Shown one piece after another: positions 17,574 through 27,166 of a stretch of DNA of 64,000 nt. This DNA comes from Hymenobacter sublimis (lineage in GTDB: Bacteria; Bacteroidota; Bacteroidia; Cytophagales; Hymenobacteraceae). The translations under genes and the position numbers were made by a program. Each line of letters starts with the position of its first letter. Position 1 is the stretch's first letter. The DNA lies in contig NZ_CP095848.1 of assembly GCF_023101345.1 (NCBI RefSeq), positions 247,501 through 311,500 of the forward strand, in the 5' to 3' direction. The notes under the pieces are model-generated. The model was given only the letters and a program-made list of their open reading frames with translations. It was not told where the DNA came from and ran no database searches.

Positions 17574-20177
17574 ATGTTGAATACAGTAATCGGCGACGTT
17601 GGACACCTGAGTGTCATCGTGGCATTTGTGGCGGCTACGGTAGCGGCGTACTCCTACTATAAGGCGGCGCAGGGCCGGACCCTCGGCGACACGGATGCCT
17701 CTTGGCTCCGGATCGGACGGGTGGCTTTTGCCGTGCACGGTTTGGCGGTGTTCGTCATTATCGGGGCGCTGTTCGGTATTATTCACGGCCACCGCTACGA
17801 ATACTACTACGCCTGGAGCCACAGCAGTAACCACCTGCCAGTGTACTACATGATTTCCTGCTTCTGGGAAGGGCAGGAGGGAAGCTTTCTGCTCTGGATT
17901 TTCTGGCATGTGCTCATTGGCTTTATACTGATGCGCTACAGCCGTCGTTGGGAGGCGCCCGTCATGAGCATTTTCGCCGGCGTGCAGCTGTTCCTGACTT
18001 CCATGATTTTGGGGGTAGTGCTCGGCGACCTAAAGATTGGCTCCTCGCCCTTCATTCTGCTGCGCGACTTTATGCCGGACCTTCCGGTTTTCAAGCTCAA
18101 TCCTGACTTCGTACCCAAGGACGGTACCGGCCTGAACGCCCTACTTCAGAACTACTGGATGGTGATTCACCCGCCGACCCTGTTCCTCGGCTTTGCCCTG
18201 ACCCTGGTACCCTTCGCCTATGCCATTGCCGGCCTCTGGAAGGGCGAGCTAACCAAGTGGGTGCGCCCAGCCATGCGCTGGACGCTCTGGGGCGGCCTCG
18301 TGCTGGGTGTAGGCATCGTGATGGGTGCTTATTGGGCTTATGAAACCCTGAACTTCGGAGGCTATTGGAACTGGGACCCGGTAGAAAATGCCGTGTATAT
18401 CCCTTGGTTGGTGCTGGTGGCTTCCCTGCACGGTCTGGTGCTGTGGCAGCGGAGTCGCACGGCTCTGCGCACTTCTTTTGTGCTGGTTATTGCCACCTTC
18501 CTGTTGGTGCTCTATGCTACCTTCCTGACCCGAAGCGGTGTGCTGGGTAATGCCTCGGTACACTCCTTCACCGACCTGGGCCTTTCCGGGCAGCTCATCA
18601 TTTACTTGATGGCCTTTGTGGTACTAGCTATTGGCCTGCTAGTGTGGCGCTGGAAGCAAATTCCAATATCACCGAAAGAGCTGACGACTTACAATGCCGA
18701 GCTGTGGGTATTCGTGGGCGCTACCGTACTCTGCCTCGGTGCTTTCCAGGTGCTGGTTACTACCAGTATTCCGGTGTACAATGCTTTCCTGGGCTTTATT
18801 GGTATCAAATCCAACCTGGCTTTGCCCGCCGACCAGATTCAGCACTACACCAAAATCCAGCTCTGGATGGGGGTAGGGGTGGCTTTCTTCTCGGGCCTAG
18901 CCCAGGTGATGTGGTGGCAGAAGAATAACAAGGAGTCTTTGACTAGCTCCCTGACCGTGCCCGGCATCCTGACGTTGCTCGGAGCTGCCCTCGTGATTCT
19001 GCTGGTGCAGTACTATGGACTGAAAATGGAGGTGAGCTATATCGTGCTGCTGACCACGGCCCTCTTCGGGGTGCTGGCCAACCTCGGAATGGTATTCACC
19101 TTGATGAAGCGCAAGGTGAGCCTCTCCGGTGGCGGCATTGCTCACATCGGTATTGCCCTGATGCTGCTGGGGGTGTTGGCTTCGGCTGGCTACTCCAACA
19201 TCATCAGCCAGAACGTCTCGGGCCTGTTGTACTCGCGCGAGTTTGACGAAACCACCAACCGCGACAACGTCCTGCTCTGGCGCAACGATAAGGCCCCCAT
19301 GGGCAAGTACGATGTAAGCTATACCGGTCAGTATCTGGATGCGCCCGGCGTGCCCGGCTACGTAGACAAGCAACTGCTCTTCCGCACCGCCGATGAATAC
19401 AAAGCCCTAGCCCGCGCCGACATCAAACGCGGCGACCAGGTGTACTATAAAGCTGGCGACACCGTCGATATTCTGCCCGAAAACACCTACTACCGCGTGG
19501 AGTATAAGGACCGCAAAACCGGGGAGGCCTTCGTACTTTACCCGCGCGGCCAGGTAAATGAGGAAATGGGAGAGGGCCTGCTCGCATCCCCAGACATCAA
19601 GCGGTTCGCTGACCACGACATCTACTCCCACATCAGCGCCGTGCCCCCACCCGACAAGGAGAAGGACTGGAGCGAGGTAAAGGAGCACGTGCTCAGCGTT
19701 GGCGACACCATTTTCCTCAATGATTATTTTGCCGTATTCCGCGGCGTAGAGCCGGCCCACCAAACCGCCGGCCTAGGCTTGACCAAAGGCGACCTAGCCA
19801 TTCAAGGCGACTTCCTCGTATTTGGTGAGAAAAAGCAGTACCACGTACACCCGGTGTTTGTGGTGCGCAACCGCCTAATTGGCCGCGTGCCGGATGAGGT
19901 AGAAGATTTGGGCCTGCGCCTAAGCTTCTTGAATGTAGACCCCCAAAAGGGTAAGTTTACTTTCGGCGTAAGCACTACTCAGAAGGACTACATCATCCTG
20001 AAGGCCGTGGAAAAACCCTTTATCAACCTGCTTTGGAGTGGTACCTTGCTAATGGCTGTTGGTTTTGGCATGGCCATCTACAAGCGCCGCCGCGAAACCG
20101 AAGCTGCGCTTGAGCCCACCGATGCTGAGGCAGTGCCAACGCTGCAGCCACGACCCAAAACCCGGCAGGTTGCCTAA
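17574..20177 (+). CDS. ccmF: Cytochrome c heme lyase subunit CcmF
   Basis: The 867-residue polytopic protein of the CcmF/CcsA superfamily contains the heme-handling tryptophan motif in GGYWNWDPVENA, family motifs WEGQEGSFLLW and HPPTLFLGF, and many hydrophobic helices, with a large soluble segment in the C-terminal third (about 560-800). CcmF ligates heme from CcmE to apocytochrome c. It is longer than typical proteobacterial CcmF (about 650) because of the C-terminal extension. No ccmG or ccmH follows; a hairpin lies 15 bp after the stop. Confidence 0.94.
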   Translation: MLNTVIGDVGHLSVIVAFVAATVAAYSYYKAAQGRTLGDTDASWLRIGRVAFAVHGLAVFVIIGALFGIIHGHRYEYYYAWSHSSNHLPVYYMISCFWEGQEGSFLLWIFWHVLIGFILMRYSRRWEAPVMSIFAGVQLFLTSMILGVVLGDLKIGSSPFILLRDFMPDLPVFKLNPDFVPKDGTGLNALLQNYWMVIHPPTLFLGFALTLVPFAYAIAGLWKGELTKWVRPAMRWTLWGGLVLGVGIVMGAYWAYETLNFGGYWNWDPVENAVYIPWLVLVASLHGLVLWQRSRTALRTSFVLVIATFLLVLYATFLTRSGVLGNASVHSFTDLGLSGQLIIYLMAFVVLAIGLLVWRWKQIPISPKELTTYNAELWVFVGATVLCLGAFQVLVTTSIPVYNAFLGFIGIKSNLALPADQIQHYTKIQLWMGVGVAFFSGLAQVMWWQKNNKESLTSSLTVPGILTLLGAALVILLVQYYGLKMEVSYIVLLTTALFGVLANLGMVFTLMKRKVSLSGGGIAHIGIALMLLGVLASAGYSNIISQNVSGLLYSREFDETTNRDNVLLWRNDKAPMGKYDVSYTGQYLDAPGVPGYVDKQLLFRTADEYKALARADIKRGDQVYYKAGDTVDILPENTYYRVEYKDRKTGEAFVLYPRGQVNEEMGEGLLASPDIKRFADHDIYSHISAVPPPDKEKDWSEVKEHVLSVGDTIFLNDYFAVFRGVEPAHQTAGLGLTKGDLAIQGDFLVFGEKKQYHVHPVFVVRNRLIGRVPDEVEDLGLRLSFLNVDPQKGKFTFGVSTTQKDYIILKAVEKPFINLLWSGTLLMAVGFGMAIYKRRRETEAALEPTDAEAVPTLQPRPKTRQVA

Positions 20178-20192
20178 GCTTATTCCAAGGCA

Positions 20193-20237
20193 ATAACAGC
20201 AACGCCCCGGCCAGTGTGGTCGGGGCGTTGCTGTTAT
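20193..20237 (+). terminator. Hairpin after ccmF, probable terminator
   Basis: A perfect 17-bp GC-rich stem (20193-20209 with 20221-20237) begins 15 bp after the ccmF stop. The U tract is poor (CTAGAC follows), so the terminator role is probable rather than certain. Confidence 0.7.
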
Positions 20238-20390
20238 CTAGACAGTTCAAGTCGAAAGTAGATTGAGGTTACTAGCTGGCATGCAGGGTAGTATCTGCTT
20301 GGCTACGTGTTCTGGCCAAGCCAGAACGGGCAAGAGATACCAGCAACGGGGCCAGCCAGTCGTAGGCGGTGCCTGGCGGTAGTAAGCAAG

Positions 20391-20429
20391 CAACAAAAAA
20401 GGCGGCCAAGAAGGCCGCCTTTTTTGTTG
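20391..20429 (-). terminator. Rho-independent terminator of the type IX cargo gene
   Basis: A 17-bp perfect stem (20391-20407 with 20413-20429) around AAGAA carries six A/T at the arm base, giving a U run on the minus strand. It lies 17 bp beyond the stop of the minus-strand gene. Confidence 0.92.
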
Positions 20430-20446
20430 ATAAAAAGAAGGTAGTG

Positions 20447-23164
20447 CTACTTCTGAATGGTCACGTTACCAACCATGTACTCATTGCCCGCCAGAATCTT
20501 CACGATGTACATGCCGTTGGCCAGGTTCGAGAGGTTCACCTTGTTCTCGAAGTTATTCCGGATGCTGGCCGTGTGCACGCGCTGCCCAAGCATGTTCAGC
20601 ACCTCCACTTGCAGAGCGCCTTTCGTATTCGCGCCCCGCACATCAATAGCCAATTCGCCAGCAGTTGGGTTCGGGAACATCGTAATGGCGCGCGTTAGGG
20701 CCTCGGAGGAAGCTGTAACGGTGGAAACTGCTACTTCAATGTTGTCTACCATCAACAAGTACTGATTAGCTGTGCTTTTAGCATGGAAGCCAATATAATA
20801 GTTGCCGGAAGTAGTGGGTGTAATGGTAGCTACACTAGGCGTACTAGTGGCATTTGCAGTTTGATAAGGAGAGTTATTAACGTACGGAATGACGATGTTA
20901 TCATTATTCCATAACAGGTTGGTCTGACCAGCAGGGGTTGCACTTGTACCATATTTCACCTCCATCCGCTCAGGATACACGGTATTGAAAATATTATACA
21001 TGCCGTACCGGAAAGACAACTGATAACGCGTCCCTGCCTGTAATGATAGCGCAGGCGTAAAGAACCAATCATCGGCGGCCGCTGCAGCATTAAAGCGGTA
21101 AAGCATAGCATTTGTGGAAGCATCACCAAGGGGGAGGCTGGTAGTACCTTCCAGGTAAGAAGATGCTACCCGCCAAGTCTGTGCATCATTATTGACATTG
21201 GCTACCGTCATTCCATTTGGTAGAGAACCAGCAGCTACCCCTTCAAACCCTTCTTTATAGGGGAAAGTGGTAATAGCTGGGAATGGCGTAGTAAGTCTGA
21301 AGGGACCAACTAAAGCGCTTTGATCAGTAGAGCCACAAGCACTGCGCACATATACGTCGTAAGTTGTACCGACTGTTAAGCTCGTTAGGGAGAAGGTTGG
21401 TCCGGTACCAGTTATCGTAGTTCCGGCGGAGGCGGGGTCGAAGCCAGATGGCCCGTAAATAACCGTGTAGCCAGTACCAGTGCTAGGTACGCCCGATAAA
21501 GTAAGAGTAGCTGAGGTGCCGGTAATAGCAGAGAAAGTAGCATCCGCTACGATGGGGCAGCTCAACTGAGTGCCAACGGTTGCATCCAAGGCAATGCGTG
21601 TCCGGAGCGCAGTTGTGTTTACGGCGGTCCACCCTCCCCCCGGCACCTGAAAGTAAAAAGTAGATGCCCGCAACGGGTCTTCTACCTGATAGGCAACAGA
21701 CGCGTTGGTTGTAAGCTCTCGAATCGCCACATAGAAGGCTCCCGTCACACGAATGCTTGGTACGGGTAACGTAACATCACTGACTACTGCCGTCCGAGCC
21801 CGGGCTGGGGTTGAGTATAGAACAGCGTTGGGGGTACCACCGGCTCCGGTCGCATCCAGCAGCACGAGTTGGTAGGAGGCCACATTGCCAGCGGATGCTG
21901 CAAACTTGACTTTCACCTCATTAACATAGGTAGGCTGGCTTACATTATACTTAACTGCTAGCAAGCCACCAGCTGCCCCAACTCCTACCCCGGCCGTGTT
22001 AAAGGCGCGGGTATCATCCACGTACCCTATGCTACCCGTCGTTACTACCTGCGTGTAAGGAAGGCTGTTATTAGCATTGTTGTCGTCGTTGGCTACGGCC
22101 ACGGTCAGGTTGTTGGTGCCGGGGGTCAGAGTGGCTGGATACGGGTCAAACGTGACGGTAGCTATAGCGCCTGGGGTTAGGATGGCTACGGTCTTGGTGC
22201 TGGTGAAAGTATTGGCCCCTGCCACGGTTAAAGTAACCGGCACGTTGGTAAGCGTATTAAGGCCTCGGTTTTGGATAGCGGCTGCTACTGAGTGAGGCAA
22301 GGAGTAAGGCGTTGCCAGCTTTCCTAGCGTGTGAATGGTTTGTACGGAGGCATCCTGGGGCTGGGAGGCGCTGAAGCGATATATAAAGCCTGAGGTCGGG
22401 CGTGAAGTGCTGCGCACGTTGAAAACGTCACCAATGTAGTTGCCCGCCAAAAAGGTGGCGCTGGCCCAGGCAGTAGTAGAGGTTTTGCGAACCACAAGGG
22501 CCTGGCCTGGCGCTGGGCCGGAGCCTTTCAGACCCACGGCAGCCGTGCGCAGGGCGTCAGTTGCATTAGGGTTAGCTGTGAAGGTGCCATACACAAAATC
22601 AACCCGGTTGAGGGTTTCGTACAGCTTCACCTGAAAATTAGCGGTAGCATACTGCTTGGTAACACTGCCCAAAGCCTTGTCGCTTACATCTTTCCACTGA
22701 ATTGTGCAGATGCGGTTAGGCGCTGTACCGGTAGTAAACACCCGATACTCCGTAGTTGCTGAACCTTCCAGATCCAGGTTGAACGGTAGAATCAGGTTTG
22801 TTTCAGCGTCGTTATCCAAGGGCCCCTTAAAGGGGCTTTGCGGCCCGTCGTAGTAATAGGGAGCTATTGGTGCAGTGGTTCCCAGCTTCAGGTAGCCATT
22901 GGTATTGAGCACAAAATCCGTGAACGTCTGGCCATTGTACTGGAAGGAAAAGCCAATTGGCGTAGCAGCCGAATTAGCGTCATCCGTGTTGGGCGTTGCA
23001 ATAACGGTCCCAGTGCTTGCTAGGTCCGTGTAAGTACCTTGGCCGGAAAGGCTCGAGAGAGTCGTATAGGCAAATTGTGCCTGAGCCGACAACGTGCTCA
23101 CACTCAGCAAAGCGGCGAAAGCCAACTTCTTTGCAGTGAGCAGATTCGGGTAAAATTTCGACAT
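20447..23164 (-). CDS. Type IX-secreted multidomain surface protein
   Basis: The 905-residue protein begins with a signal peptide (MSKFYPNLL to SAQAQ). A beta-sandwich region (about 25-260) is followed by a CARDB-like segment (about 290-390), a fibronectin III-like domain (about 555-640) and a cleaved-adhesin/MAM-like domain (about 645-815, FPYKEGFEG to DNIEV). The C-terminus is a type IX sorting domain (MFPNPTAGEL to VTIQK). It should be exported and attached to the surface by the PorU/PorV system encoded 15 kb away. The ATG at 23164 starts exactly at the signal peptide. No catalytic motif is visible, and an adhesive role is inferred. GC is lower in the central part. Confidence 0.88.
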   Translation of the reverse strand: MSKFYPNLLTAKKLAFAALLSVSTLSAQAQFAYTTLSSLSGQGTYTDLASTGTVIATPNTDDANSAATPIGFSFQYNGQTFTDFVLNTNGYLKLGTTAPIAPYYYDGPQSPFKGPLDNDAETNLILPFNLDLEGSATTEYRVFTTGTAPNRICTIQWKDVSDKALGSVTKQYATANFQVKLYETLNRVDFVYGTFTANPNATDALRTAAVGLKGSGPAPGQALVVRKTSTTAWASATFLAGNYIGDVFNVRSTSRPTSGFIYRFSASQPQDASVQTIHTLGKLATPYSLPHSVAAAIQNRGLNTLTNVPVTLTVAGANTFTSTKTVAILTPGAIATVTFDPYPATLTPGTNNLTVAVANDDNNANNSLPYTQVVTTGSIGYVDDTRAFNTAGVGVGAAGGLLAVKYNVSQPTYVNEVKVKFAASAGNVASYQLVLLDATGAGGTPNAVLYSTPARARTAVVSDVTLPVPSIRVTGAFYVAIRELTTNASVAYQVEDPLRASTFYFQVPGGGWTAVNTTALRTRIALDATVGTQLSCPIVADATFSAITGTSATLTLSGVPSTGTGYTVIYGPSGFDPASAGTTITGTGPTFSLTSLTVGTTYDVYVRSACGSTDQSALVGPFRLTTPFPAITTFPYKEGFEGVAAGSLPNGMTVANVNNDAQTWRVASSYLEGTTSLPLGDASTNAMLYRFNAAAAADDWFFTPALSLQAGTRYQLSFRYGMYNIFNTVYPERMEVKYGTSATPAGQTNLLWNNDNIVIPYVNNSPYQTANATSTPSVATITPTTSGNYYIGFHAKSTANQYLLMVDNIEVAVSTVTASSEALTRAITMFPNPTAGELAIDVRGANTKGALQVEVLNMLGQRVHTASIRNNFENKVNLSNLANGMYIVKILAGNEYMVGNVTIQK

Positions 23165-23525
23165 GAAGAGAAAATAAGGTGTGAAAATGAGGAGGACAGG
23201 AACGTGTGGCAAAAGCCTAGGGAGTTAGAAGCCTTCCCTTTTCAAAGTAAACCCATTTTTGGCGACATCTGATGTAATGTTTATTTATTTCTGGTTCGTA
23301 AACTGCCAATTATGTGCCTGGCAAAGCATTTAATTGAAATAGCCTCACATCCGACAAGACAAATACCCCGGCCAGATTACCTAGTTTCGTCCTGACCGGT
23401 TTGGTTATGTGCCCGCTTGCAAGCGGCAGCAGCTACGTTCTTCGTTGCCGCGTTGGCCACTGTAACTCAGCTGCTGGCAGCGTTGCTGGCCGGCGTGCGG
23501 GTTGTTTACTTTGCTCAGCAAGTCC
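23165..23525. other. Divergent intergenic region with candidate promoters
   Basis: About 360 bp between the minus-strand cargo gene and the plus-strand DUF2520 gene. On the minus strand, TTACTTTG (23250-23243) is one base off the -7 consensus and would give a leader of roughly 70 nt. On the plus strand, TAGTTTCG (23382-23389) and TTACTTTG (23506-23513) are candidates for the downstream gene. No additional gene is seen. Confidence 0.45.
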
Positions 23526-24341
23526 ATGGTAGCTTACAAGATTGTCTTATTGGGAGCGGGCCGGGTAGGGCAGCACTTAGGTCCGGCGCTGGCGGCAGCT
23601 GGCCACCGCGTGGTGCACGTATGGAGCCGGACACTGGCCGCCGCCCAGCAGGTAGCTGCCCGCATTCCGGGCGCAACGGCCGGTACTGATGCCGCGGCCC
23701 TACCCTCCGCTGACCTGTACTTGGTAGCCGTGCCAGATGGCGCCGTGCCTGAGCTGCTAGCTGCCGCTACCTTTCCTGCTGGGGCGCTAGTTGTGCACAC
23801 GGCGGGGGCGCTAGACTTAGCCGTATTCGCACCTCACCCTTACGTGCGCGGCGGGGTGCTGTACCCGCTGCAAACCTTTAGTCCGGGGCGACAGATCAGT
23901 TGGAAAACAGTGCCTCTGTGCCTGGAGGTAGCAGATGCGGCCGATGCTGATCTGCTGGAAAACACGGCCGCTTCGCTGAGCCAAGATGTGCGGTGGGTGA
24001 ACTCCGAGCAGCGCCTGCAACTGCACGTGGCGGCCGTTTGGGCCTGCAACTTTCCCAACCATTTGCTCGGCATCAGCCACACCCTGCTTACGGAAGCAGG
24101 TCTACCTTGGGAATTGCTTCGGCCACTCATCGAGGAAACCATGGCCAAAGCCCTAGTTCACCCGCCCTTCAGCGTACAAACCGGGCCAGCTGTCCGCCAC
24201 GACCGGGCTACGCTGGCCCGGCACGAAGCGGCCCTGAATAGCCACCCGGAGTGGCAGGGGTTATATAAGCGCCTGACGGATAGTATACAACAAGCGGCGA
24301 CCGGGCCCGCGGCAAACAATGAGACGGGCTTGCAGCTTTGA
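23526..24341 (+). CDS. Rossmann-fold and DUF2520 domain protein
   Basis: The 271-residue protein has an NAD(P)-binding Rossmann motif (VLLGAGRVGQHL, residues 6-17) and a C-terminal helical DUF2520 domain that includes LQLHVAAVWACNFPNHL. The architecture resembles 6-phosphogluconate or ketopantoate-type dehydrogenases, but the substrate of this widespread Bacteroidota family is unknown. The ATG at 23526 is chosen over an upstream TTG because it places the glycine motif at the usual distance. Confidence 0.88.
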   Translation: MVAYKIVLLGAGRVGQHLGPALAAAGHRVVHVWSRTLAAAQQVAARIPGATAGTDAAALPSADLYLVAVPDGAVPELLAAATFPAGALVVHTAGALDLAVFAPHPYVRGGVLYPLQTFSPGRQISWKTVPLCLEVADAADADLLENTAASLSQDVRWVNSEQRLQLHVAAVWACNFPNHLLGISHTLLTEAGLPWELLRPLIEETMAKALVHPPFSVQTGPAVRHDRATLARHEAALNSHPEWQGLYKRLTDSIQQAATGPAANNETGLQL

Positions 24342-24359
24342 TTCGGGTGGCCGTATGAC

Positions 24360-24367
24360 TACCTTCG
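24360..24367 (+). promoter_or_regulatory. -7 promoter element for the ferredoxin gene
   Basis: TACCTTCG, a variant of TAnnTTTG, lies 38 bp upstream of the GTG start. The identical octamer lies upstream of purH (32848) and aspS (63372), which supports a real promoter motif. Confidence 0.6.
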
Positions 24368-24404
24368 CACCCGCATTTTTGCCTCGTTCTCCTAGCGTTA
24401 CGCC

Positions 24405-24734
24405 GTGAAAGCCGTAAACATCACCTTTAAGTTTCAGGACGGCCAGCCCGACCAGACCCATGTGGCCGCTCAAGGCGAATCGGTACTGGACGTAGCCCTC
24501 AACAACGATATTCAGCTCCAGCACAACTGTGGTGGGGTGTGCGGGTGCAGCACTTGCCACGTGTATATTCTGCAGGGCGAAAACGACCTGCCCGAAATTT
24601 CGGACAAAGAAGAAGACTTTATTGACCGGGCCGTAAACCCGCGCATCAATTCCCGCCTGGGCTGCCAATGCGTAGTGCAGGGCAACCAGGATGTAGTAGT
24701 CCTCATCCCGGCTCAGGAGTTTTTAGGCCACTAA
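24405..24734 (+). CDS. fdx: [2Fe-2S] ferredoxin, adrenodoxin/ISC type
   Basis: The 109-residue protein has the cluster ligands Cys-x5-Cys-x2-Cys (CGGVCGCSTC) and a distal Cys in RLGCQC, in the ISC-ferredoxin family. Adjacency to an IscX-like gene suggests it supplies electrons to Fe-S cluster assembly. The start is GTG 24405, supported by the promoter element 38 bp upstream and a normal N-terminus (MKAVNITFKF). Confidence 0.92.
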   Translation: MKAVNITFKFQDGQPDQTHVAAQGESVLDVALNNDIQLQHNCGGVCGCSTCHVYILQGENDLPEISDKEEDFIDRAVNPRINSRLGCQCVVQGNQDVVVLIPAQEFLGH

Positions 24735-24828
24735 GTTTTAAGATGGCTGTAAGTGAAAGCGGCTGGGGGAGATACGCCTACCGGTAGTTTCACCTGCAGT
24801 TTATTCCCCATTCTTCACCCTTTTCCAG

Positions 24829-25065
24829 ATGAACCATTTCGAGCCCCCCATCAAGTGGAGCGACCATGAGGATATTGCCATGGCGTTGTACGAGAAGTTT
24901 GGCGACGACTTCAGCGAGGCCAAAATCTACCGTATTCGCTTCACGGAGCTGCTGGAGTGGGTGCTGAGCTTGCCCAACTTTGAGGGCACCCGCGAACAAG
25001 CCACCGAAGGCCACCTGGAGCAAATTCAGGCCAAGTGGGTATACGAGTGGCGCGACAACCAATAG
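24829..25065 (+). CDS. iscX: IscX-like Fe-S assembly protein
   Basis: The 78-residue acidic protein matches the IscX (YfhJ) fold pattern: KWSDHEDIAMALYEKF at the start, a VRFT-like IRFTELLEWV segment and a C-terminal KWVYEWRDN helix. IscX binds the cysteine desulfurase IscS and iron in other bacteria. It is slightly longer than the E. coli protein (66 residues). It lies 94 bp after the ferredoxin gene, reproducing the fdx-iscX pairing of isc operons although iscS, iscU and iscA are not here. Confidence 0.88.
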   Translation: MNHFEPPIKWSDHEDIAMALYEKFGDDFSEAKIYRIRFTELLEWVLSLPNFEGTREQATEGHLEQIQAKWVYEWRDNQ

Positions 25066-25119
25066 CCGCCGCGCTGCCGCTGCGGCGTGCATACCCCTCT
25101 TTGCTTTCCTCTTGCTAGT

Positions 25120-25626
25120 ATGACATCACTTGCTACCCCTCCCGACTTATCGGCCATTAAGGCGTTTATTTTCGATGTGGACGGGGTGTTTACCGACGGC
25201 ACCCTGCTGGCCCTGAACTCGGGGGAGCAGGCCCGGACCTTCCACATCCGCGACGGGTTTGCCGTGCGCCACGCCCTGGCCAAGGGCTACCGGATTGCCG
25301 TTATTTCGGGCCGGGAAGAGGAAGGGGTCCGCAAGCGCCTGGAGTCCCTGGATGTGCGCGACATCTTTCTGGGAGTTGATGACAAGATGAAAATCTTTAA
25401 CAATTACATCAACACCTACCGTCTCGACCCCAGCCACATAGCCTATATGGGCGACGACGTACCCGACATGGAGGTAATGCGCCGGTGCGCCGTGGCCGCT
25501 TGCCCCGCCGATGCTGCCGCCGATGTGCACGCCATCAGCAATTACACCGCCGCCCGGCCCGGTGGCCACGGGGCCGTGCGGGAGCTAATTGAAGCCGTCC
25601 TCAAAGCCCAAAATACGTGGCTGTAA
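25120..25626 (+). CDS. kdsC: HAD phosphatase, KDO-8-phosphate phosphatase-like
   Basis: The 168-residue protein is a cap-less HAD phosphatase: motif I FDVDGVFTDG (both catalytic Asp), motif II ISGREE, motif III Lys in DDKMK and motif IV GDDVPD. The short form with VDGVFTDG is typical of KdsC, which dephosphorylates KDO-8-phosphate for LPS core synthesis. The ATG at 25120 is preferred; an upstream start adds 11 residues. Activity on KDO-8-P rather than a related phosphate is inferred. Confidence 0.88.
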   Translation: MTSLATPPDLSAIKAFIFDVDGVFTDGTLLALNSGEQARTFHIRDGFAVRHALAKGYRIAVISGREEEGVRKRLESLDVRDIFLGVDDKMKIFNNYINTYRLDPSHIAYMGDDVPDMEVMRRCAVAACPADAAADVHAISNYTAARPGGHGAVRELIEAVLKAQNTWL

Positions 25627-25735
25627 GTTTATGTTTATAGCAATAGTTGCACTTCACGGGAGTGGAGTTGTGCTTTTCTAAAATCCCTCTATATTTACCC
25701 CAACCATCTTTCACCTTATTTTTTTTCTTTTTTAC

Positions 25736-25930
25736 ATGAAAACAGGAACCGTAAAATTCTATAATGAGTCGAAGGGCTACGGCTTCATTACGGAAGACGG
25801 TACGAAGGAAGATTTCTTCGTCCACATTACCGGCCTTAACGGGGGCCAGATCCAACAGAATGACCGCGTAGAGTTTGACACTCAGGAAGGCCGTAAGGGC
25901 GTTAACGCGGTAAATGTGAAGAAACTGTAA
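25736..25930 (+). CDS. Cold-shock domain protein
   Basis: The 64-residue CSD protein carries RNP-1 (KGYGFI) and RNP-2 (FFVHI) single-stranded nucleic acid binding motifs. It is an RNA chaperone of the CspA family, slightly shorter than E. coli CspA (70). The preceding spacer (25627-25735) is AT-rich, in contrast to neighbours, and may form a long 5' leader as in cold-inducible csp genes. A terminator follows, so it is monocistronic. Confidence 0.95.
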   Translation: MKTGTVKFYNESKGYGFITEDGTKEDFFVHITGLNGGQIQQNDRVEFDTQEGRKGVNAVNVKKL

Positions 25931-25962
25931 ACGCACGTTTACTTAGGTTTTTAGCATACCTG

Positions 25963-25996
25963 GAAAGCCTCTTCCGAATTCGGGAGGGGCTTTCTT
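25963..25996 (+). terminator. Rho-independent terminator after the cold-shock gene
   Basis: Arms 25963-25978 and 25979-25994 pair over 16 positions with two G-T type mismatches and end in a TTTC/TT tract, 33 bp after the stop. Confidence 0.8.
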
Positions 25997-26019
25997 ATGT
26001 GGGTTTCGTGGGGGTAGTG

Positions 26020-26027
26020 CATCTTTG
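26020..26027 (+). promoter_or_regulatory. -7 promoter element for the UbiA-family gene
   Basis: CATCTTTG matches TAnnTTTG except at the first base and lies 34 bp before the ATG at 26062, supporting that start over an upstream in-frame one that would lie before the promoter. Confidence 0.5.
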
Positions 26028-26061
26028 CGCGCCGGCCTGTGGTGTTGCTGGGTTTCCAAGA

Positions 26062-26985
26062 ATGTCTGCTTCCTTGAGTTCTGCTCTCCGTGCCCTACTG
26101 GGCCCGTCATCGGCTCCGGAGCCGGGCACCTGGCAGCAGCTGGCCCGCCTGGTGCGCCTGCCCAACCTCCTGATTATGGGGCTGTGCCTGGTGCTGGTAC
26201 GCGCCTGCCTGCTGCTGCCCGCTGCGCCGTGGCGGCAAGTGCTGGCACCCTCATTTGGCTTGCTCGTACTGGCCGCCCTGAGCGTAGGCGCCGCCGGCTA
26301 CATCATCAATGATTACTACGACGTCAAGATCGACGCCATTAACCGGCCCGGGCGGTTGGTGGTGGGCCGGGTAGTAAACCGCCGCCACGCCATGCTGGCT
26401 CATGTGTTGCTTTCGGGTCTGGGAGTAGTCGTGAGCGGGGCCTTGTCGCCCTTGTTAGGCCTGGTTAATTTGGGCTCGGCCCTGCTGCTCTGGGGCTATT
26501 CAGTGCGGTTCAAGCGGGTAGCGCTGGTTGGTAACATCAGCATTGCAACGCTCACGGCTGCCTTGGTGCTCCTTCCCGAGTTACAAATCCGGACGGGCAC
26601 TAGCGCCGTGTGGGCCTATGCGCTGGCGGCCTTTCTGCTCACGACAGTGCGGGAGATTGTCAAGGATGTGGAGGATATGCGCGGCGACGCTCAGCACGAC
26701 TGCCGCACGCTGCCCATTGTTTGGGGAGTGGCCCGCACGAAATGGGTGGTAGGGTTTTTTCTGGGGTGCCTGGGCTTGCTTTTGCTGGGAGCTAGCTACA
26801 ACGCCGTGGTTTCCAACCGGTTTCTACTAGCAACCTGGCTGCTGGGGCTGGTGTTGGCACCGCTGGTTGGGCTAGGGTACAAGCTGCGACGAGCAGACCG
26901 CAAGCGTGATTTCACCCACCTCAGCGCGTGGTGTAAGTGGATTATGCTGGCTGGCGTGCTGTCGATGATGGTGATAAGCAAGTAA
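26062..26985 (+). CDS. UbiA-family prenyltransferase
   Basis: The 307-residue polytopic enzyme has both Asp-rich motifs: NDYYDVKID (first, NDxxDxxxD) and KDVEDMRGD (second), with about eight hydrophobic helices. It is close in pattern to geranylgeranylglycerol-phosphate geranylgeranyltransferase-like UbiA proteins of Bacteroidota; a quinone or lipid prenylation role is likely, but the acceptor cannot be read from sequence. It stands alone with its own promoter-like element. Confidence 0.88.
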   Translation: MSASLSSALRALLGPSSAPEPGTWQQLARLVRLPNLLIMGLCLVLVRACLLLPAAPWRQVLAPSFGLLVLAALSVGAAGYIINDYYDVKIDAINRPGRLVVGRVVNRRHAMLAHVLLSGLGVVVSGALSPLLGLVNLGSALLLWGYSVRFKRVALVGNISIATLTAALVLLPELQIRTGTSAVWAYALAAFLLTTVREIVKDVEDMRGDAQHDCRTLPIVWGVARTKWVVGFFLGCLGLLLLGASYNAVVSNRFLLATWLLGLVLAPLVGLGYKLRRADRKRDFTHLSAWCKWIMLAGVLSMMVISK

Positions 26986-27166
26986 GAGTTGGCGCGTAAA
27001 ATAGTAGGGGCCATGTAACCTGCTCAGGGCCAAGACAACCGCAGGGGCTACTGTTCCGTTAGCTTTCTTACCGATAACGGCTGGTCGCCTAACCAGCCCA
27101 TACCGCTGGCTAACAGCCGGTATATGTTGGTTGCCGAACCCTATTCTTGACCCCAGCCATCCACGT

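Noticed and set aside
20262..20390. Small hairpin GTTCTGG/CCAGAAC and neighbouring inverted words between ccmF and the cargo-gene terminator
   Set aside because: Only 7 bp of stem with no phase or position feature that separates it from chance.
27081..27125. Two small hairpins upstream of the Omp85-like gene as a riboswitch
   Set aside because: Short stems with no recognisable riboswitch core; a simple leader structure is as likely.
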